DNA of 64,000 nt, taken from contig NZ_JAPEOK010000001.1 in NCBI RefSeq assembly GCF_026341515.1, positions 7,192,001 through 7,256,000 on the forward strand, read 5' to 3'. Positions 16,352-25,944 of the stretch are shown piece by piece. This DNA is from Streptomyces sp. NBC_00878 (lineage in GTDB: Bacteria; Actinomycetota; Actinomycetes; Streptomycetales; Streptomycetaceae). Numbering within the stretch: position 1 is the stretch's first letter; every line of letters begins with the position of its first letter. Under the pieces are notes generated by a model that saw only the letters and a program-made list of their open reading frames with translations, was not told the origin of the DNA and did not search any database. The translations under genes and the position numbers were made by a program.

Positions 16352-17788
16352 ATGACCACCTTCGTGGACCGCGTCGAGCTGCATGTCGCCGCGGGTAGCG
16401 GAGGTCACGGCTGTGCCTCCGTCCACCGGGAGAAGTTCAAGCCGCTCGGCGGCCCGGACGGCGGTAACGGCGGCCGTGGCGGTGACGTGACCCTGGTCGT
16501 CGACCAGTCCGTCACCACGCTCCTCGACTACCACCACTCCCCGCACCGCAAGGCCACCAACGGCAAGCCCGGCGAGGGCGGCAACCGCTCCGGCAAGGAC
16601 GGCCAGGACCTGGTCCTGCCGGTGCCGGACGGCACGGTCGTCCAGGACAAGGACGGGAACGTCCTCGCGGACCTGGTCGGCCACGGCACGACGTACGTCG
16701 CCGCACAGGGCGGCCGGGGTGGTCTCGGCAACGCGGCGCTGGCCTCGGCCCGCCGCAAGGCGCCCGGCTTCGCGCTGCTCGGCGTACCCGGTGGCCTCCA
16801 GGACATCGTCCTGGAGCTGAAGACGGTCGCGGACGTGGCGCTCGTCGGCTACCCCAGCGCGGGCAAGTCGTCGCTCATCTCGGTCCTGTCGGCCGCCAAG
16901 CCGAAGATCGCGGACTACCCGTTCACCACCCTCGTCCCCAACCTCGGTGTGGTGACGGCGGGTTCGACGGTCTACACGATCGCCGACGTGCCGGGACTGA
17001 TCCCCGGGGCGAGCCAGGGCAAGGGCCTCGGGCTTGAATTCCTGCGTCACGTGGAGCGCTGCGAGGTGCTCGTCCACGTCCTCGACACGGCGACCCTGGA
17101 GTCGGACCGCGACCCGGTCACCGACCTCGACATCATCGAGGAGGAGCTGAAGCAGTACGGCGGTCTCGGCAACCGTCCCCGTCTCGTCGTCCTCAACAAG
17201 ATCGACGTACCCGACGGCAAGGACCTGGCCGAGATGGTCCGCCCGGACCTGGAGGCGCGCGGCTACCAGGTCTTCGCGGTCTCGGCGGTGGCCCACACGG
17301 GCCTCAAGGAACTCTCCTTCGCCCTCGCCGACCTGGTCGCCAAGGCCCGTGCGGCGAAGCCCGAAGAGGAGGCCACCCGTATCGTCATCCGCCCGAAGGC
17401 GGTCGACGACGCCGGCTTCACGGTGGTCCAGGAGGAGGACGGACTCTTCCGCGTACGGGGCGAGAAGCCCGAACGCTGGGTCCGCCAGACCGACTTCAGC
17501 AACGACGAGGCCGTGGGCTACCTCGCCGACCGGCTCAACCGGCTCGGCGTGGAGGACTCCCTGATGAAGGCGGGCGCCCGGTCGGGCGACGGCGTCGCCA
17601 TCGGACCCGAGGACAACGCGGTCGTCTTCGACTGGGAGCCGACGGTCATGGCCGGCGCGGAGATGCTCGGCCGACGGGGCGAGGACCATCGCTTCGAGGC
17701 GCCTCGTCCCGCGGTCACGCGGCGCCGCGAGAAGCAGGCGGAACGGGACGAGTCGGAGAAGGAGTTCGACGACTTCGACCCCTTCTAG
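16352..17788 (+). CDS. obg: GTPase Obg/CgtA
   Basis: A 478-residue ribosome-associated GTPase acting in 50S assembly and, in Streptomyces, in development. The glycine-rich Obg fold fills residues 1-160. The G domain follows with P-loop GYPSAGKSS (166-174), DVPGLI and NKID. The C-terminal OCT domain (about 370-450) and a charged [10 protein letters not shown] tail complete it. GGAGG lies 8 nt before the ATG. The gene follows rplU-rpmA in the classical L21-L27-Obg order. Confidence 0.97.
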   Translation: MTTFVDRVELHVAAGSGGHGCASVHREKFKPLGGPDGGNGGRGGDVTLVVDQSVTTLLDYHHSPHRKATNGKPGEGGNRSGKDGQDLVLPVPDGTVVQDKDGNVLADLVGHGTTYVAAQGGRGGLGNAALASARRKAPGFALLGVPGGLQDIVLELKTVADVALVGYPSAGKSSLISVLSAAKPKIADYPFTTLVPNLGVVTAGSTVYTIADVPGLIPGASQGKGLGLEFLRHVERCEVLVHVLDTATLESDRDPVTDLDIIEEELKQYGGLGNRPRLVVLNKIDVPDGKDLAEMVRPDLEARGYQVFAVSAVAHTGLKELSFALADLVAKARAAKPEEEATRIVIRPKAVDDAGFTVVQEEDGLFRVRGEKPERWVRQTDFSNDEAVGYLADRLNRLGVEDSLMKAGARSGDGVAIGPEDNAVVFDWEPTVMAGAEMLGRRGEDHRFEAPRPAVTRRREKQAERDESEKEFDDFDPF

Positions 17789-17844
17789 ACCGAATCCGAG
17801 GGCTCCGCCCCCAGGCCCCCACAGCCTGTACGCACACTGCGGCC

Positions 17845-17946
17845 GGTGGGGGTTGTTCGCGCAGTTCCCCGCGCCCCTAAAAGCGGGGCTGCGCCCCTGG
17901 CTTTTGTCTTTAAGGGGCGCGGGGAACTGCGCGAACAACCCCCACC
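17845..17946. repeat. Streptomyces-type intergenic cruciform repeat
   Basis: A long inverted repeat: the arm at 17845-17881 (containing GTTGTTCGCGCAGTTCCCCG) pairs with 17910-17946, and the loop holds a further AAAAGC...GCTTTT helix around GGGGCTGCGCCCC. This sequence type recurs in Streptomyces genomes between genes. Here it lies between the convergent obg and glycerophosphotransferase genes and may terminate both. Confidence 0.75.
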
Positions 17947-17977
17947 CACCCGCAGCCGAAAACGTACGCAGCACAAC

Positions 17978-18014
17978 AGGTAGAGGGCCCGGAGAAATTC
18001 CGGGCCCTCTACCT
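17978..18014. terminator. Bidirectional terminator between convergent genes
   Basis: AGGTAGAGGGCCCGG (17978-17992) is perfectly complementary to CCGGGCCCTCTACCT (18000-18014) over a 7-nt loop. Being symmetric it can serve both strands, and it ends 30 nt from the stop of the minus-strand gene. Confidence 0.8.
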
Positions 18015-18043
18015 ACGTGCTCCCCGCGGCAGCGGCTACGCGG

Positions 18044-20146
18044 CTACGCGTTGACGGAGTCGTCCGCCTCGTTCGCATCCTGCGCATCCTGCGTGGCCTC
18101 CTCGGCCGATTCGGACGCGTCGTCCGTCGTCCCCCGCTGCGACGGAACCTCCGTGGCGAGTCGCGACTCCATGCGGACGCGACGCTCGTCGGCCTCGGTG
18201 CACAGGTCGTCGATCGCCTCGTTGAAGCGGGTCAGCGACGGCGGGTCGGACGGGCCGAGCAGGTGCTCCTTGAGCTTGGCACGGGCCGCCGTGAAGCGGT
18301 CCTTCTCCGGCTGGCGGACCGACTCCAGGAGCGCCGGCACACCCTCCGCCTCGGGCGTGAGGATCGCGCCCGCGGACACCGTCGGGAAGCCCTCCCGGAA
18401 CGCCTCCTCGGACATCCCCGAGGTGTTGGCGACCGCGTACGGCTTCTCGCTCGACAGCCAGTCGGAGACGACCGACGAGACATCGCTGATCAACAGGTCC
18501 GCCTGGTTGAAGCAGGCGAAGATGGCCGGCCGCGCGTCCGTGACGATCTGGTGCTCCCACTCCGGGAAGGACGCCCAGTAGGCCTTCTCCCAGGCCAGCG
18601 TGGCCTCGACGATGGCGGCCTCGCGGTCGCCCCGCGGCGCGCCCTGGAGCAGCATCCGCTCCATTTCGTCCGCGCTCTCCCGGAAGTCGGTGGACGTGAG
18701 CCTGTCCAACTCGGCCGTGCGGCGCGCCAGTTCGGCGGCGGCCCCGGCGTCGGGACGGGGGCCCGACCGCAGGGCGCCGGCCTCGCGGATCATCGCCTTG
18801 ATGCGCTCGTTCGCGGCGCCCGCGCGCGGGTCGACGGAACCGGTCATCGGGTGCGGCTTGTAGAGGAGCCGTACGCCCTCGTCCGCGAGCAGCCGCTTCA
18901 CGATGTTCTCGCCGGCCAGCACCACCGAGGTGTTGCCGGGGTTGCCGTCCCAGCCCTCCCACGTGGGGGCGTACAGCACGGTCGTGTACGTGCCCGTCGG
19001 CGCCCCGGAGTAGGGGCGGATCGGCGCCAGCTGCGGGCGGCCGACCTCCACGATGTCCTTGTCCTCGACGCCGACCTCGGCCAGCGCGTACCGCTCGCGC
19101 GCCGCGGGACCGGCCACCCACACCTCGTCGTACGCCTTCGCGTACGGGTTGCAGGAGGACAGCTTGTCGGACTCGCCGTGGTTGATGAAGGCGTGCTTGA
19201 TCGTGGGGATGCGCAGGACCTGGGAGGTCTTCGCGGCGTTGGCCGGGTGCAGCATCATCTTCAGCGTCGAGTTCTCCAGCGAGAACATCGTCGTGACCTT
19301 CGGGAAGCAGATGACCGGGACGTCCGTGGCGTCGATCTTCTGCACCATGAAACGCTCACGCAGCACGATCAGCGGCTTCGCGTCGACCGCGGAGAGCGTG
19401 GAGAGCCACATGTTCGCCTGGTACGCGGAGGTCGTACCGCCGGAGAAGTACATCGCGACGGTCGGCCGGTAGTCGGCCAGCCACTTGTCCAGCCACTCCA
19501 TGACCTTCTGCTCGCTCTTGGCGCGCTTCTTCGGCAGCATCCAGGTGGCGAGGTAGGCGGTGCCGCCGCCGATCAGGGCGAGCGCGATACCGACGCCGAT
19601 ACCGCCCCAGTACGCGTCCGTGGTGGCCGCGGTGACCATCAGGCCGACCGTGGTCGGAATCGAGAAGGTGAGCAGGCGGTGACCCGGGCGGCGGGCCAGG
19701 ACGCGCGGCGGCGCGGTGCTCAGGCGCAGCGCGGACGCGTCGATGTTGCGGGTGACGATCGGCAGCGTACGCGTGCGGCGGACCACGACCGCGGCGGCCT
19801 GGCAGGCGAAGTGCAGGGCGTAGAAGAGGCACAGCGCGATCAGCAGCGGTGCCTGTTCGCGCGTCGGGTCGATGCCCTCGATCCGCAGGAGCCCCACCAG
19901 GATCAGCATGTCGCGCAGCAGCTGCCGGACCGTGACGTCGAAGCGGACCTTGCCCAGGAGCGCGAGCAGTCCGGGATCCCGGTACTGCAGGAACACGTCG
20001 AGGGCGAGGCCCGCGGCGCTCGCGGCGATGAACACGGGGACGTTCGGCAGCAGAGCGGAGACGATCTGCGCGGTGAAGAGCGCGAACATCGCGAGCAGCG
20101 CGGACAGCTGCACGATGCGGCGGGGGGCGAGTCCGGCGGAGGGCAC
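18044..20146 (-). CDS. CDP-glycerol glycerophosphotransferase-family membrane protein
   Basis: A 700-residue protein. Residues 1-215 contain about five membrane helices. Residues 230-690 match the Glyphos_transf (TagB/TagF-like) fold, with YKPHPMTG and SDVSSVVSDWL as the paired motifs that hold the catalytic His and the nucleotide-binding Asp/Ser. The family polymerises or primes teichoic acid-like polymers from CDP-glycerol or related donors, so a role in making an anionic wall glycopolymer is likely; the substrate is unknown. It starts at GTG (20146) with AGGAG 8-9 nt upstream. It is divergent from proB and convergent with obg. Confidence 0.85.
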   Translation of the reverse strand: MPSAGLAPRRIVQLSALLAMFALFTAQIVSALLPNVPVFIAASAAGLALDVFLQYRDPGLLALLGKVRFDVTVRQLLRDMLILVGLLRIEGIDPTREQAPLLIALCLFYALHFACQAAAVVVRRTRTLPIVTRNIDASALRLSTAPPRVLARRPGHRLLTFSIPTTVGLMVTAATTDAYWGGIGVGIALALIGGGTAYLATWMLPKKRAKSEQKVMEWLDKWLADYRPTVAMYFSGGTTSAYQANMWLSTLSAVDAKPLIVLRERFMVQKIDATDVPVICFPKVTTMFSLENSTLKMMLHPANAAKTSQVLRIPTIKHAFINHGESDKLSSCNPYAKAYDEVWVAGPAARERYALAEVGVEDKDIVEVGRPQLAPIRPYSGAPTGTYTTVLYAPTWEGWDGNPGNTSVVLAGENIVKRLLADEGVRLLYKPHPMTGSVDPRAGAANERIKAMIREAGALRSGPRPDAGAAAELARRTAELDRLTSTDFRESADEMERMLLQGAPRGDREAAIVEATLAWEKAYWASFPEWEHQIVTDARPAIFACFNQADLLISDVSSVVSDWLSSEKPYAVANTSGMSEEAFREGFPTVSAGAILTPEAEGVPALLESVRQPEKDRFTAARAKLKEHLLGPSDPPSLTRFNEAIDDLCTEADERRVRMESRLATEVPSQRGTTDDASESAEEATQDAQDANEADDSVNA

Positions 20147-20411
20147 GGAATGGGCTCCTGCGAGGGGTGCGGTGGATGGGGGGATGCGGGGGGTCGCGCC
20201 TCGTCCTGCCTCGCGGGGCTCCGCGATTTCTCACGATTCCCGCGGCGGTGTATGTGCACGAGGGACAGGCCGATCCCTGACCGTATGACTTCGGCGGGCC
20301 CGCGAGCAATCTTGCACACCGTAATCCACTGCATTTCGGGCTAAAAAGCACGGGAACCGGTGAAGTGTTTCTCTCGTCTTCCTCATACGGGCTTCTCGCC
20401 GGTCTCTCGCC

Positions 20412-20463
20412 GGTCTCGCGCCGACCCCTTGCCGGTCTCGCGCCGACCCCTTGCCGGTCTCGC
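20412..20463 (+). repeat. 22-bp tandem repeat upstream of proB
   Basis: Two exact 22-bp copies (20412-20433 and 20434-20455, beginning GGTCTCGCGCCGACCCC) are followed by an 8-bp partial copy, with degenerate GCCGGTCTC units before. The remaining 20147-20552 region, between divergent genes, shows no gene. Confidence 0.7.
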
Positions 20464-20552
20464 ATCGTCCGCCACTCGAAACGCGGGGGCGTCGGCCACC
20501 CTCGGTCACGTAGATTGCACAGACCGGGCTGGTCGGAGCATTGGGGTACAGC

Positions 20553-21704
20553 GTGTCAGCGGCAAGGCAGGCGGCAGGGCGGTCGGCGAGGCAGGCCGTG
20601 GCGGAAGCCCGCCGGATCGTCGTCAAGGTGGGCTCCTCGTCCCTGACCACCGCGGCCGGAGGCCTCGACGCCGACCGCGTGGACGCTCTCGTGGACGTCC
20701 TCGCCAAGGCACGCAGCGGCGGCGAGAGGGAGATCGTCCTCGTCTCGTCCGGCGCCATCGCCGCCGGCCTCGCCCCGCTGGGCCTGCGCCGCCGCCCCAG
20801 GGACCTCGCCCGCCAGCAGGCCGCCGCCAGCGTCGGCCAGGGCCTCCTGGTCGCCCGCTATGCCGCCTCCTGCGCCCGCTACGGCGTCCGGGTCGGCCAG
20901 GTGCTGCTCACCTCCGACGACATGAGCCGCCGCGCCCACCACCGCAACGCCTCGCGCACCCTCGACAAGCTCCTCGCGATGGGCGCCCTGCCGGTCGTCA
21001 ACGAGAACGACACCGTAGCCACGGACGAGATCCGCTTCGGCGACAACGACCGCCTCGCCGCCCTCGTCGCCCATCTCGTCCGCGCAGACCTGCTGGTCCT
21101 CCTCTCCGACGTGGACGGCGTGTACGACGGCGACCCCAGCAAGTCCGGTACCTCGCGGATAGCGGAAGTGCGCACTCCGGCGGATCTCGCGCAGGTCGAC
21201 ATCGGCAGTGCGGGCAAGGCCGGTGTCGGCACCGGCGGCATGGTCACCAAGGTCGAGGCGGCCCGGATCGCGGCCGCGGCCGGCATCCCGGTCGTGCTGA
21301 CCAGCGCGGTGCACGCCGCGGACGCCCTCGCGGGCCGGGACACCGGCACGTACTTCCACGCCACGGGCCGCCGCTCCGCCGACCGGCTGCTGTGGCTCCA
21401 GCACGCGTCCACCCCGCAGGGCGCCCTCACCCTCGACGACGGGGCCGTGCGCGCGGTCGTCGAGCGGCGTACGTCCCTGCTGCCGGCCGGCATCGCGGGC
21501 GTCGAGGGCGACTTCACCGCGGGCGATCCCGTCGAGCTGCGCGACAGCGCGGGGCGGGCGGTCGCCCGGGGACTGGTGAACTTCGACGCCAAGGAGATCC
21601 CGCAGCTGATCGGCCGCTCCACGCACGAGCTGGCCCGCGAACTGGGTCCCGCGTACGAACGCGAAGTCGTACACAGGGACGATCTGGTGCTGCTCCACCC
21701 GTAA
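20553..21704 (+). CDS. proB: Glutamate 5-kinase
   Basis: A 383-residue kinase for the first step of proline synthesis (ATP + L-glutamate to gamma-glutamyl phosphate). The amino-acid-kinase fold starts at RRIVVKVGSSSLT. NENDTVATDEIRFGDNDRL and LLSDVDGVYDGDP mark the glutamate and nucleotide sites, and a PUA domain follows from about residue 295. GTG at 20553 is chosen; TTG at 20541 and GTG at 20598 are also in frame. Its partner proA lies 850 bp downstream, separated by a tandem duplication and one small conserved gene. Confidence 0.95.
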   Translation: MSAARQAAGRSARQAVAEARRIVVKVGSSSLTTAAGGLDADRVDALVDVLAKARSGGEREIVLVSSGAIAAGLAPLGLRRRPRDLARQQAAASVGQGLLVARYAASCARYGVRVGQVLLTSDDMSRRAHHRNASRTLDKLLAMGALPVVNENDTVATDEIRFGDNDRLAALVAHLVRADLLVLLSDVDGVYDGDPSKSGTSRIAEVRTPADLAQVDIGSAGKAGVGTGGMVTKVEAARIAAAAGIPVVLTSAVHAADALAGRDTGTYFHATGRRSADRLLWLQHASTPQGALTLDDGAVRAVVERRTSLLPAGIAGVEGDFTAGDPVELRDSAGRAVARGLVNFDAKEIPQLIGRSTHELARELGPAYEREVVHRDDLVLLHP

Positions 21705-21728
21705 ACGGCCGAAAGGAAGGCCCCCGCC

Positions 21729-21921
21729 GGTGGACGTTCAGTGCCGTGTCCATCGGGGGCAACCCCCGGACCCCCGGCCGAAAACAGGTGGGAACGCCCG
21801 ACAAAGGCGCTGCCCGGAGGTGGACCTTCAGTGCTGTGTCCATCGGGGGCAACCCCCGGGCCCCCGGCCGAAAACAGGTGGGAACGCCCGACAAAGGCGC
21901 TGCCCGGAGGTGGACCTTCGG
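21729..21921 (+). repeat. 90-bp tandem duplication
   Basis: Units at 21729-21818 and 21819-21908 differ at only three positions, and a third copy breaks off after about 12 bp. Each contains a GGGGGCAACCCCC mini-hairpin. No reading frame here looks like a real gene; the 310-bp gap between proB and the next gene is otherwise featureless except for the AAAGGAGG site at 22002-22009. Confidence 0.85.
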
Positions 21922-22014
21922 TAAAAGTGCCACGCGGAGCTTTCCCACCTGCTCAACTTTGTTTCAGGGAGACCCCCTCAGTCCGAGCGGACGCATTGCG
22001 TAAAGGAGGCCGTC

Positions 22015-22482
22015 GTGAGACGAATGCGCCCTGGGGCGGCGGCGTCCCGCGGTGGTGTCGGCTCCCGAGTGGCCGGTGAGGAGCGCGCGCTCACCAGCGT
22101 CGCGGCCGGCGACACGTACGAGATCGAGGACCCGCGCGATCTGCCGCGGCTGTGGCACGTCACGCTGAGCGTCTCGGGCGCCGAAGCCCCGCTGAAAGAG
22201 GTCAGGCGCGGCCTCGAACAGCTCGCCCACGACCACCCCTTTCTGCTGACCAGCCGGTACGCCAACGACCACGCGGAGATCCGCTACTGGGAGGAGGCCC
22301 GCGACCTGCACGACGCGGCCGCGGTCGCGCTGCGCCTGTGGGGCGAGCACCGCCAGACCGCGAAGCTGCCGCCCTGGGAGATCGTCGGCCTGGAGGTCAT
22401 CGACCGCGAGACCTACCACCAGCGCATCGCCGAGGGATACGGACCGCTGCCGGCGACACCTGTGGGCGTACACCCCTTCTAG
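22015..22482 (+). CDS. Conserved hypothetical protein between proB and proA
   Basis: A 155-residue soluble protein without a recognised domain. After a basic, disordered N-terminus (1-35) it has a compact region (40-150) with ERAL...[17 protein letters not shown] and [31 protein letters not shown], reminiscent of a small alpha/beta sandwich. The GTG at 22015 has a near-perfect AAAGGAGG Shine-Dalgarno 5 nt upstream, so it is clearly translated. No function is proposed beyond its conserved position in the pro locus. Confidence 0.75.
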   Translation: MRRMRPGAAASRGGVGSRVAGEERALTSVAAGDTYEIEDPRDLPRLWHVTLSVSGAEAPLKEVRRGLEQLAHDHPFLLTSRYANDHAEIRYWEEARDLHDAAAVALRLWGEHRQTAKLPPWEIVGLEVIDRETYHQRIAEGYGPLPATPVGVHPF

Positions 22483-22543
22483 GGGCATATCCGGACCTGT
22501 CTCGCGGTTTGGGACACCGGCTGAACACCTCTCGCGAGCGCAC

Positions 22544-22549
22544 TACCCT
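22544..22549 (+). promoter_or_regulatory. -10 box of leaderless proA promoter
   Basis: TACCCT ends 7 nt before the proA ATG; there is no Shine-Dalgarno. A weak -35-like TGAACA lies 16 nt further upstream. proA may thus be transcribed on its own as well as from upstream. Confidence 0.5.
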
Positions 22550-22556
22550 GCGGGAT

Positions 22557-23843
22557 ATGACCACGCTCTCGCCGTACGACTCGATGTCTCCGGTCACCCA
22601 GGCCGCCTACCGTGCCAAGGGCGCCGCCGCCGACCTCGCCCCGCTGCCGCGGGCCGAGAAGGACGACGCGCTGCTCGCGATCGCGGACGCGCTGGAGGTC
22701 CGTACGAGCGAGATCGTCGAGGCCAACGCCAAGGACATCGAGCGCGCCCGCGAGGCCGGCACCAGCGAGTCGATCATCGACCGGCTGACGCTCACCCCCG
22801 AGCGGATCCGCGCGATCGCCTCCGACGTGCGTGACGTGGTGGCACTGCCCGACCCGGTCGGCGAGGTCGTCCGCGGCTCGACCCTGCCGAACGGCATCGA
22901 CCTGCGCCAGGTCCGCGTCCCGCTCGGCGTGGTCGGCATCATCTACGAGGCCCGCCCGAACGTGACGGTCGACGCGGCCGCCCTCTGCCTGAAGTCCGGC
23001 AACGCGGTCCTGCTGCGCGGCTCGTCCTCCGCGTACGAGTCCAACACCGCCCTCGTACGGGTCCTGCGCGACGCGGTGGGCGGCTCGGGCCTGCCCGCCG
23101 ACGCCGTCCAGCTCGTGCCCGGCGAGGGCCGGGAGTCCGTACGGGAGCTGATGCGCGCCCGCGGTCTCGTCGACGTGCTCATCCCGCGCGGCGGGGCCTC
23201 CCTGATCCAGACGGTCGTCCAGGAGTCCATCGTCCCGGTCATCGAGACCGGCACCGGCAACTGCCACGTCTACGTCGACGCGCAGGCCGACCTCGGCATG
23301 GCGATCGACATCCTGATCAACTCCAAGGCGCAGCGGCCCAGCGTCTGCAACGCCGCCGAGACCCTCCTCGTCCACCAGGACATCGCGCCCGAGTTCCTGC
23401 CGCGCGCCCTCGACGCCCTCGCGGACGCCGGGGTCACCGTGCACGCCGACGAGCGCGTCCTCGCGTACGCCAAGGATTCCAAGGCCACGGTCGTGGAGGC
23501 CACGACCGAGGACTGGGACACCGAGTACCTGTCGTACGACATCGCCGCCGCCGTCGTCGACTCGCTCGACAAGGCCGTGGCGCACATCCGGCTCTGGAGC
23601 TCCGGGCACACCGAGGCGATCGTCACCACTTCGCAGCAGGCGGCCCGCAGGTTCACCCAGCTGGTCGATTCCACGACGGTCGCCGTGAACGCGTCCACGC
23701 GCTTCACCGACGGCGGCCAGTTCGGCTTCGGCGCCGAGATCGGGATCTCCACGCAGAAGCTGCACGCGCGGGGTCCGATGGGGCTGCCGGAGCTGACGAG
23801 CACGAAGTACATCGTCACCGGAGACGGGCACATCCGGCGCTGA
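22557..23843 (+). CDS. proA: Gamma-glutamyl phosphate reductase
   Basis: A 428-residue aldehyde-dehydrogenase-fold enzyme that reduces gamma-glutamyl phosphate to glutamate semialdehyde with NADPH, the second step of proline synthesis. The catalytic cysteine is Cys264 in [12 protein letters not shown], and [18 protein letters not shown] is the family signature. The C-terminus [20 protein letters not shown] is typical. The ATG at 22557 fits the family length and the upstream -10 box. Confidence 0.97.
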   Translation: MTTLSPYDSMSPVTQAAYRAKGAAADLAPLPRAEKDDALLAIADALEVRTSEIVEANAKDIERAREAGTSESIIDRLTLTPERIRAIASDVRDVVALPDPVGEVVRGSTLPNGIDLRQVRVPLGVVGIIYEARPNVTVDAAALCLKSGNAVLLRGSSSAYESNTALVRVLRDAVGGSGLPADAVQLVPGEGRESVRELMRARGLVDVLIPRGGASLIQTVVQESIVPVIETGTGNCHVYVDAQADLGMAIDILINSKAQRPSVCNAAETLLVHQDIAPEFLPRALDALADAGVTVHADERVLAYAKDSKATVVEATTEDWDTEYLSYDIAAAVVDSLDKAVAHIRLWSSGHTEAIVTTSQQAARRFTQLVDSTTVAVNASTRFTDGGQFGFGAEIGISTQKLHARGPMGLPELTSTKYIVTGDGHIRR

Positions 23844-23895
23844 GCGGGCGCTGAGCAGGCACTGAGCAGGCACTGAGCGCTGAGCGGGCGCCGAG
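23839..23895 (+). repeat. 11-bp tandem repeat starting at the proA stop codon
   Basis: Units of (G/A)CTGAGC(G/A)GGC repeat about five times from 23839, the first one containing the TGA stop. The following 230 bp up to 24126 hold no recognisable gene or hairpin of note. Confidence 0.7.
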
Positions 23896-24126
23896 AGCCC
23901 TCTGGATGACGCTCCAGGGGGCTCTGGAGACGTGTCCGGGCGGCTCCGAGGGACTCCGCCGACGGGTTCCGGGGACTCGCGGAGGGGGTTCCGGGGGCCC
24001 TGTCGAGGGGCGCTCGGGGAACTCACCGAGAAATCCCGGCCCGGGGTGTTTGGGGGCGTCCCTCGGAAAGCGTCTCGCCAAGCGGATGAATTTCCATACC
24101 GTCTGCCCAAATTGACCACCCCGGTC

Positions 24127-24132
24127 TACTCT
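24127..24132 (+). promoter_or_regulatory. -10 box of leaderless promoter
   Basis: TACTCT ends 6 nt before the GTG at 24139 with no ribosome-binding site between. The same hexamer at the same distance precedes the related gene at 24877. Confidence 0.55.
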
Positions 24133-24138
24133 GGATCC

Positions 24139-24735
24139 GTGCCGGAGGACGTGGGGGGCACGCCGTTCCCTGACGGCTGGGAGCCCGACGACAACCGCGA
24201 CCGCGGGGGTGCGGACGAAGAGTTCGCCTCCGTGGTCTTCGACGAGGCCTTTGTACGGGCGGCCACGGTTCACGAGCCGACCGCCGTAGAGCGCCTCCTG
24301 GCCGCCGCCGAGGCGAGAGCGGAGGCTTCCGAGGCCGAGGCGCGCCGGGCCCGCCTGCGCGGGATGCGCGGCGACGACGAGCTCTACGACGACGGGTTCG
24401 GCCCCGACGACCATGGTGATTTCGGCCATGACCCGGAGCTGGACGACCTCGACGACCGCGATGTCCTGCAGGGCGGCTACGGCCATCCGGGGACGTACGG
24501 GAAGCAGACCCGCTGGCACCGTCCCGTCGCCTGGGTACTCGCCCTCGTGATGGGTATCGGCATGGTCGCGCTCGCCTTCACGGCCGTCTACCGGGGAGCC
24601 TCCTCGGGCAGCCGGGACCAGGTCCCGCCGCCCGCCTCCACCGGCCTGGAACCGGAAAGAGGCGTGGGCCCCTCGGCCTCGGCCTCTGCCGACTATTCCC
24701 AGCCGGCCGTCTCGGCGGTGCCGCGCACTCCGTGA
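24139..24735 (+). CDS. Single-pass membrane protein, function unknown (paralogous to the next gene)
   Basis: A 198-residue protein. The cytoplasmic N-terminal part (1-130) is acidic, with FASVVFDEAFVRAATVHEPT at about 31-50 and an Ala/Glu/Arg helix after it. One membrane helix lies near 134-155 and a short Ser/Pro-rich tail follows. The motif SVVFDE(A/S)FVRAA recurs in the protein encoded at 24877, so both share a domain of unknown role. GTG at 24139 is chosen for the -10 box 6 nt upstream; the frame is open further upstream without a plausible start signal. Confidence 0.72.
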   Translation: MPEDVGGTPFPDGWEPDDNRDRGGADEEFASVVFDEAFVRAATVHEPTAVERLLAAAEARAEASEAEARRARLRGMRGDDELYDDGFGPDDHGDFGHDPELDDLDDRDVLQGGYGHPGTYGKQTRWHRPVAWVLALVMGIGMVALAFTAVYRGASSGSRDQVPPPASTGLEPERGVGPSASASADYSQPAVSAVPRTP

Positions 24736-24842
24736 GGCCGGTCCGGGGACGGGCCCGCTTTGCGAGGCCCTCCCGGGGACGGGCGCGGGACCTTGTCGCG
24801 GCCCTGGTGAGAACCTGTCAGAACTTGTCGTGTACGGGCGCG

Positions 24843-24870
24843 TTTACCTGAGGTCCAGGAGACCTACTCT
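24843..24870 (+). promoter_or_regulatory. Leaderless promoter
   Basis: TTTACC (24843-24848), 16 nt, TACTCT (24865-24870), then the ATG 6 nt later. The arrangement mirrors the promoter of the gene before it. Confidence 0.6.
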
Positions 24871-24876
24871 GAATGT

Positions 24877-25944
24877 ATGGGCGGTCCTGGAGACCCACCT
24901 GAGGGGACCCCCGAGGGTGCTCCCGGTGGTGGCGAGGAAGAGTACCGATCCGTCGTCTTCGACGAGTCGTTCGTCCGGGCTGCGCGCCTCCAGGAGTTCT
25001 CCGCGCAGGAGCGGATCGGCGACCACACACCGGCCGTCCGCCGCCGCCCGCCGATGCGCCGGGGCCTGTCCCGGCAGGCGCTGATCCTCGTCCTGCTGAT
25101 CGCCATGGCCTTCGGCACCGCGATCTACATGGGCGTACGCCATCCGTACCAGACGCCCGCCGCGAAACACCCCGAGCCGCTGCGGATGACCGTGATACCG
25201 CTCGCGCCGCAGAACGCCGTGCCCGGCTCCACCGACATCGACGCGCTGTACGCGCACAGCCCGGCCGACCAGTTCCGCATCGGCGCCGAGGGCATCACGC
25301 TGCCCGCCTCGCGGCGCACGGCCCACTTCTCCGACAGCCAGATCGTCACCGCCCTGACCACCGCGAAGGACTACCTCGTCGAGTCCTCGCTCGACCCGGA
25401 CGTCCTCACCGGCGGCGCCACCCGGTCCGTGCGGATACGGCTCGACCCGCAGCAGCTCGACCAGTTCGACCAGAGCTTCGAGGCCCCGACCGCGGACGGG
25501 CGGCACGCGCCCACCGGCTGGCTGGTCCGCTTCGACCCGACCCGGGCGGAGCTGGCCGACAGCAAGATCCGGGTGCAGGGCACGCTGTCGGCCGCGGAGA
25601 CCGACTCCGACACCCTTGAGGTCAGCTCCGACCACACCTTCGTCTACGCCCTGCGGCCGACCGGCTCGGACGAGAAGGCCAAGGCCTCGCTGTTCACCGT
25701 GCGGCGCGAGCTGCACTTCCGGTTCGACCGGGACGACCTGCGCATGCGCCAGACCGAGCTGGTCGTCTCGTACGTCCAGGCCGGGCCGCTGGCCTGCGCC
25801 GAGGACGCGACGAACCATCTGCGTCCGCTGCTCGCGGGCGAGACGGCCAAGGCGGGCGGCCCGGCCGGCACCGATCCGTACGCGACGGGCAGCGCCACGT
25901 CGCTGTGCGGGTCACTGGCGGCCAGCGCCCAGCCCAAGCTGTAG
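24877..25944 (+). CDS. Membrane-anchored protein, function unknown
   Basis: A 355-residue protein with a 65-residue cytoplasmic N-terminus containing YRSVVFDESFVRAARLQEFS, one membrane helix near residues 66-86, and a large extracytoplasmic domain with conserved-looking strands and two cysteines (DATNHL context and CGSLAA near the end). It looks like a sortase-independent cell-envelope protein of Streptomyces; no catalytic motif was recognised. The shared N-terminal motif and promoter with the gene at 24139 suggest that both are controlled and perhaps localised together. Confidence 0.75.
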   Translation: MGGPGDPPEGTPEGAPGGGEEEYRSVVFDESFVRAARLQEFSAQERIGDHTPAVRRRPPMRRGLSRQALILVLLIAMAFGTAIYMGVRHPYQTPAAKHPEPLRMTVIPLAPQNAVPGSTDIDALYAHSPADQFRIGAEGITLPASRRTAHFSDSQIVTALTTAKDYLVESSLDPDVLTGGATRSVRIRLDPQQLDQFDQSFEAPTADGRHAPTGWLVRFDPTRAELADSKIRVQGTLSAAETDSDTLEVSSDHTFVYALRPTGSDEKAKASLFTVRRELHFRFDRDDLRMRQTELVVSYVQAGPLACAEDATNHLRPLLAGETAKAGGPAGTDPYATGSATSLCGSLAASAQPKL

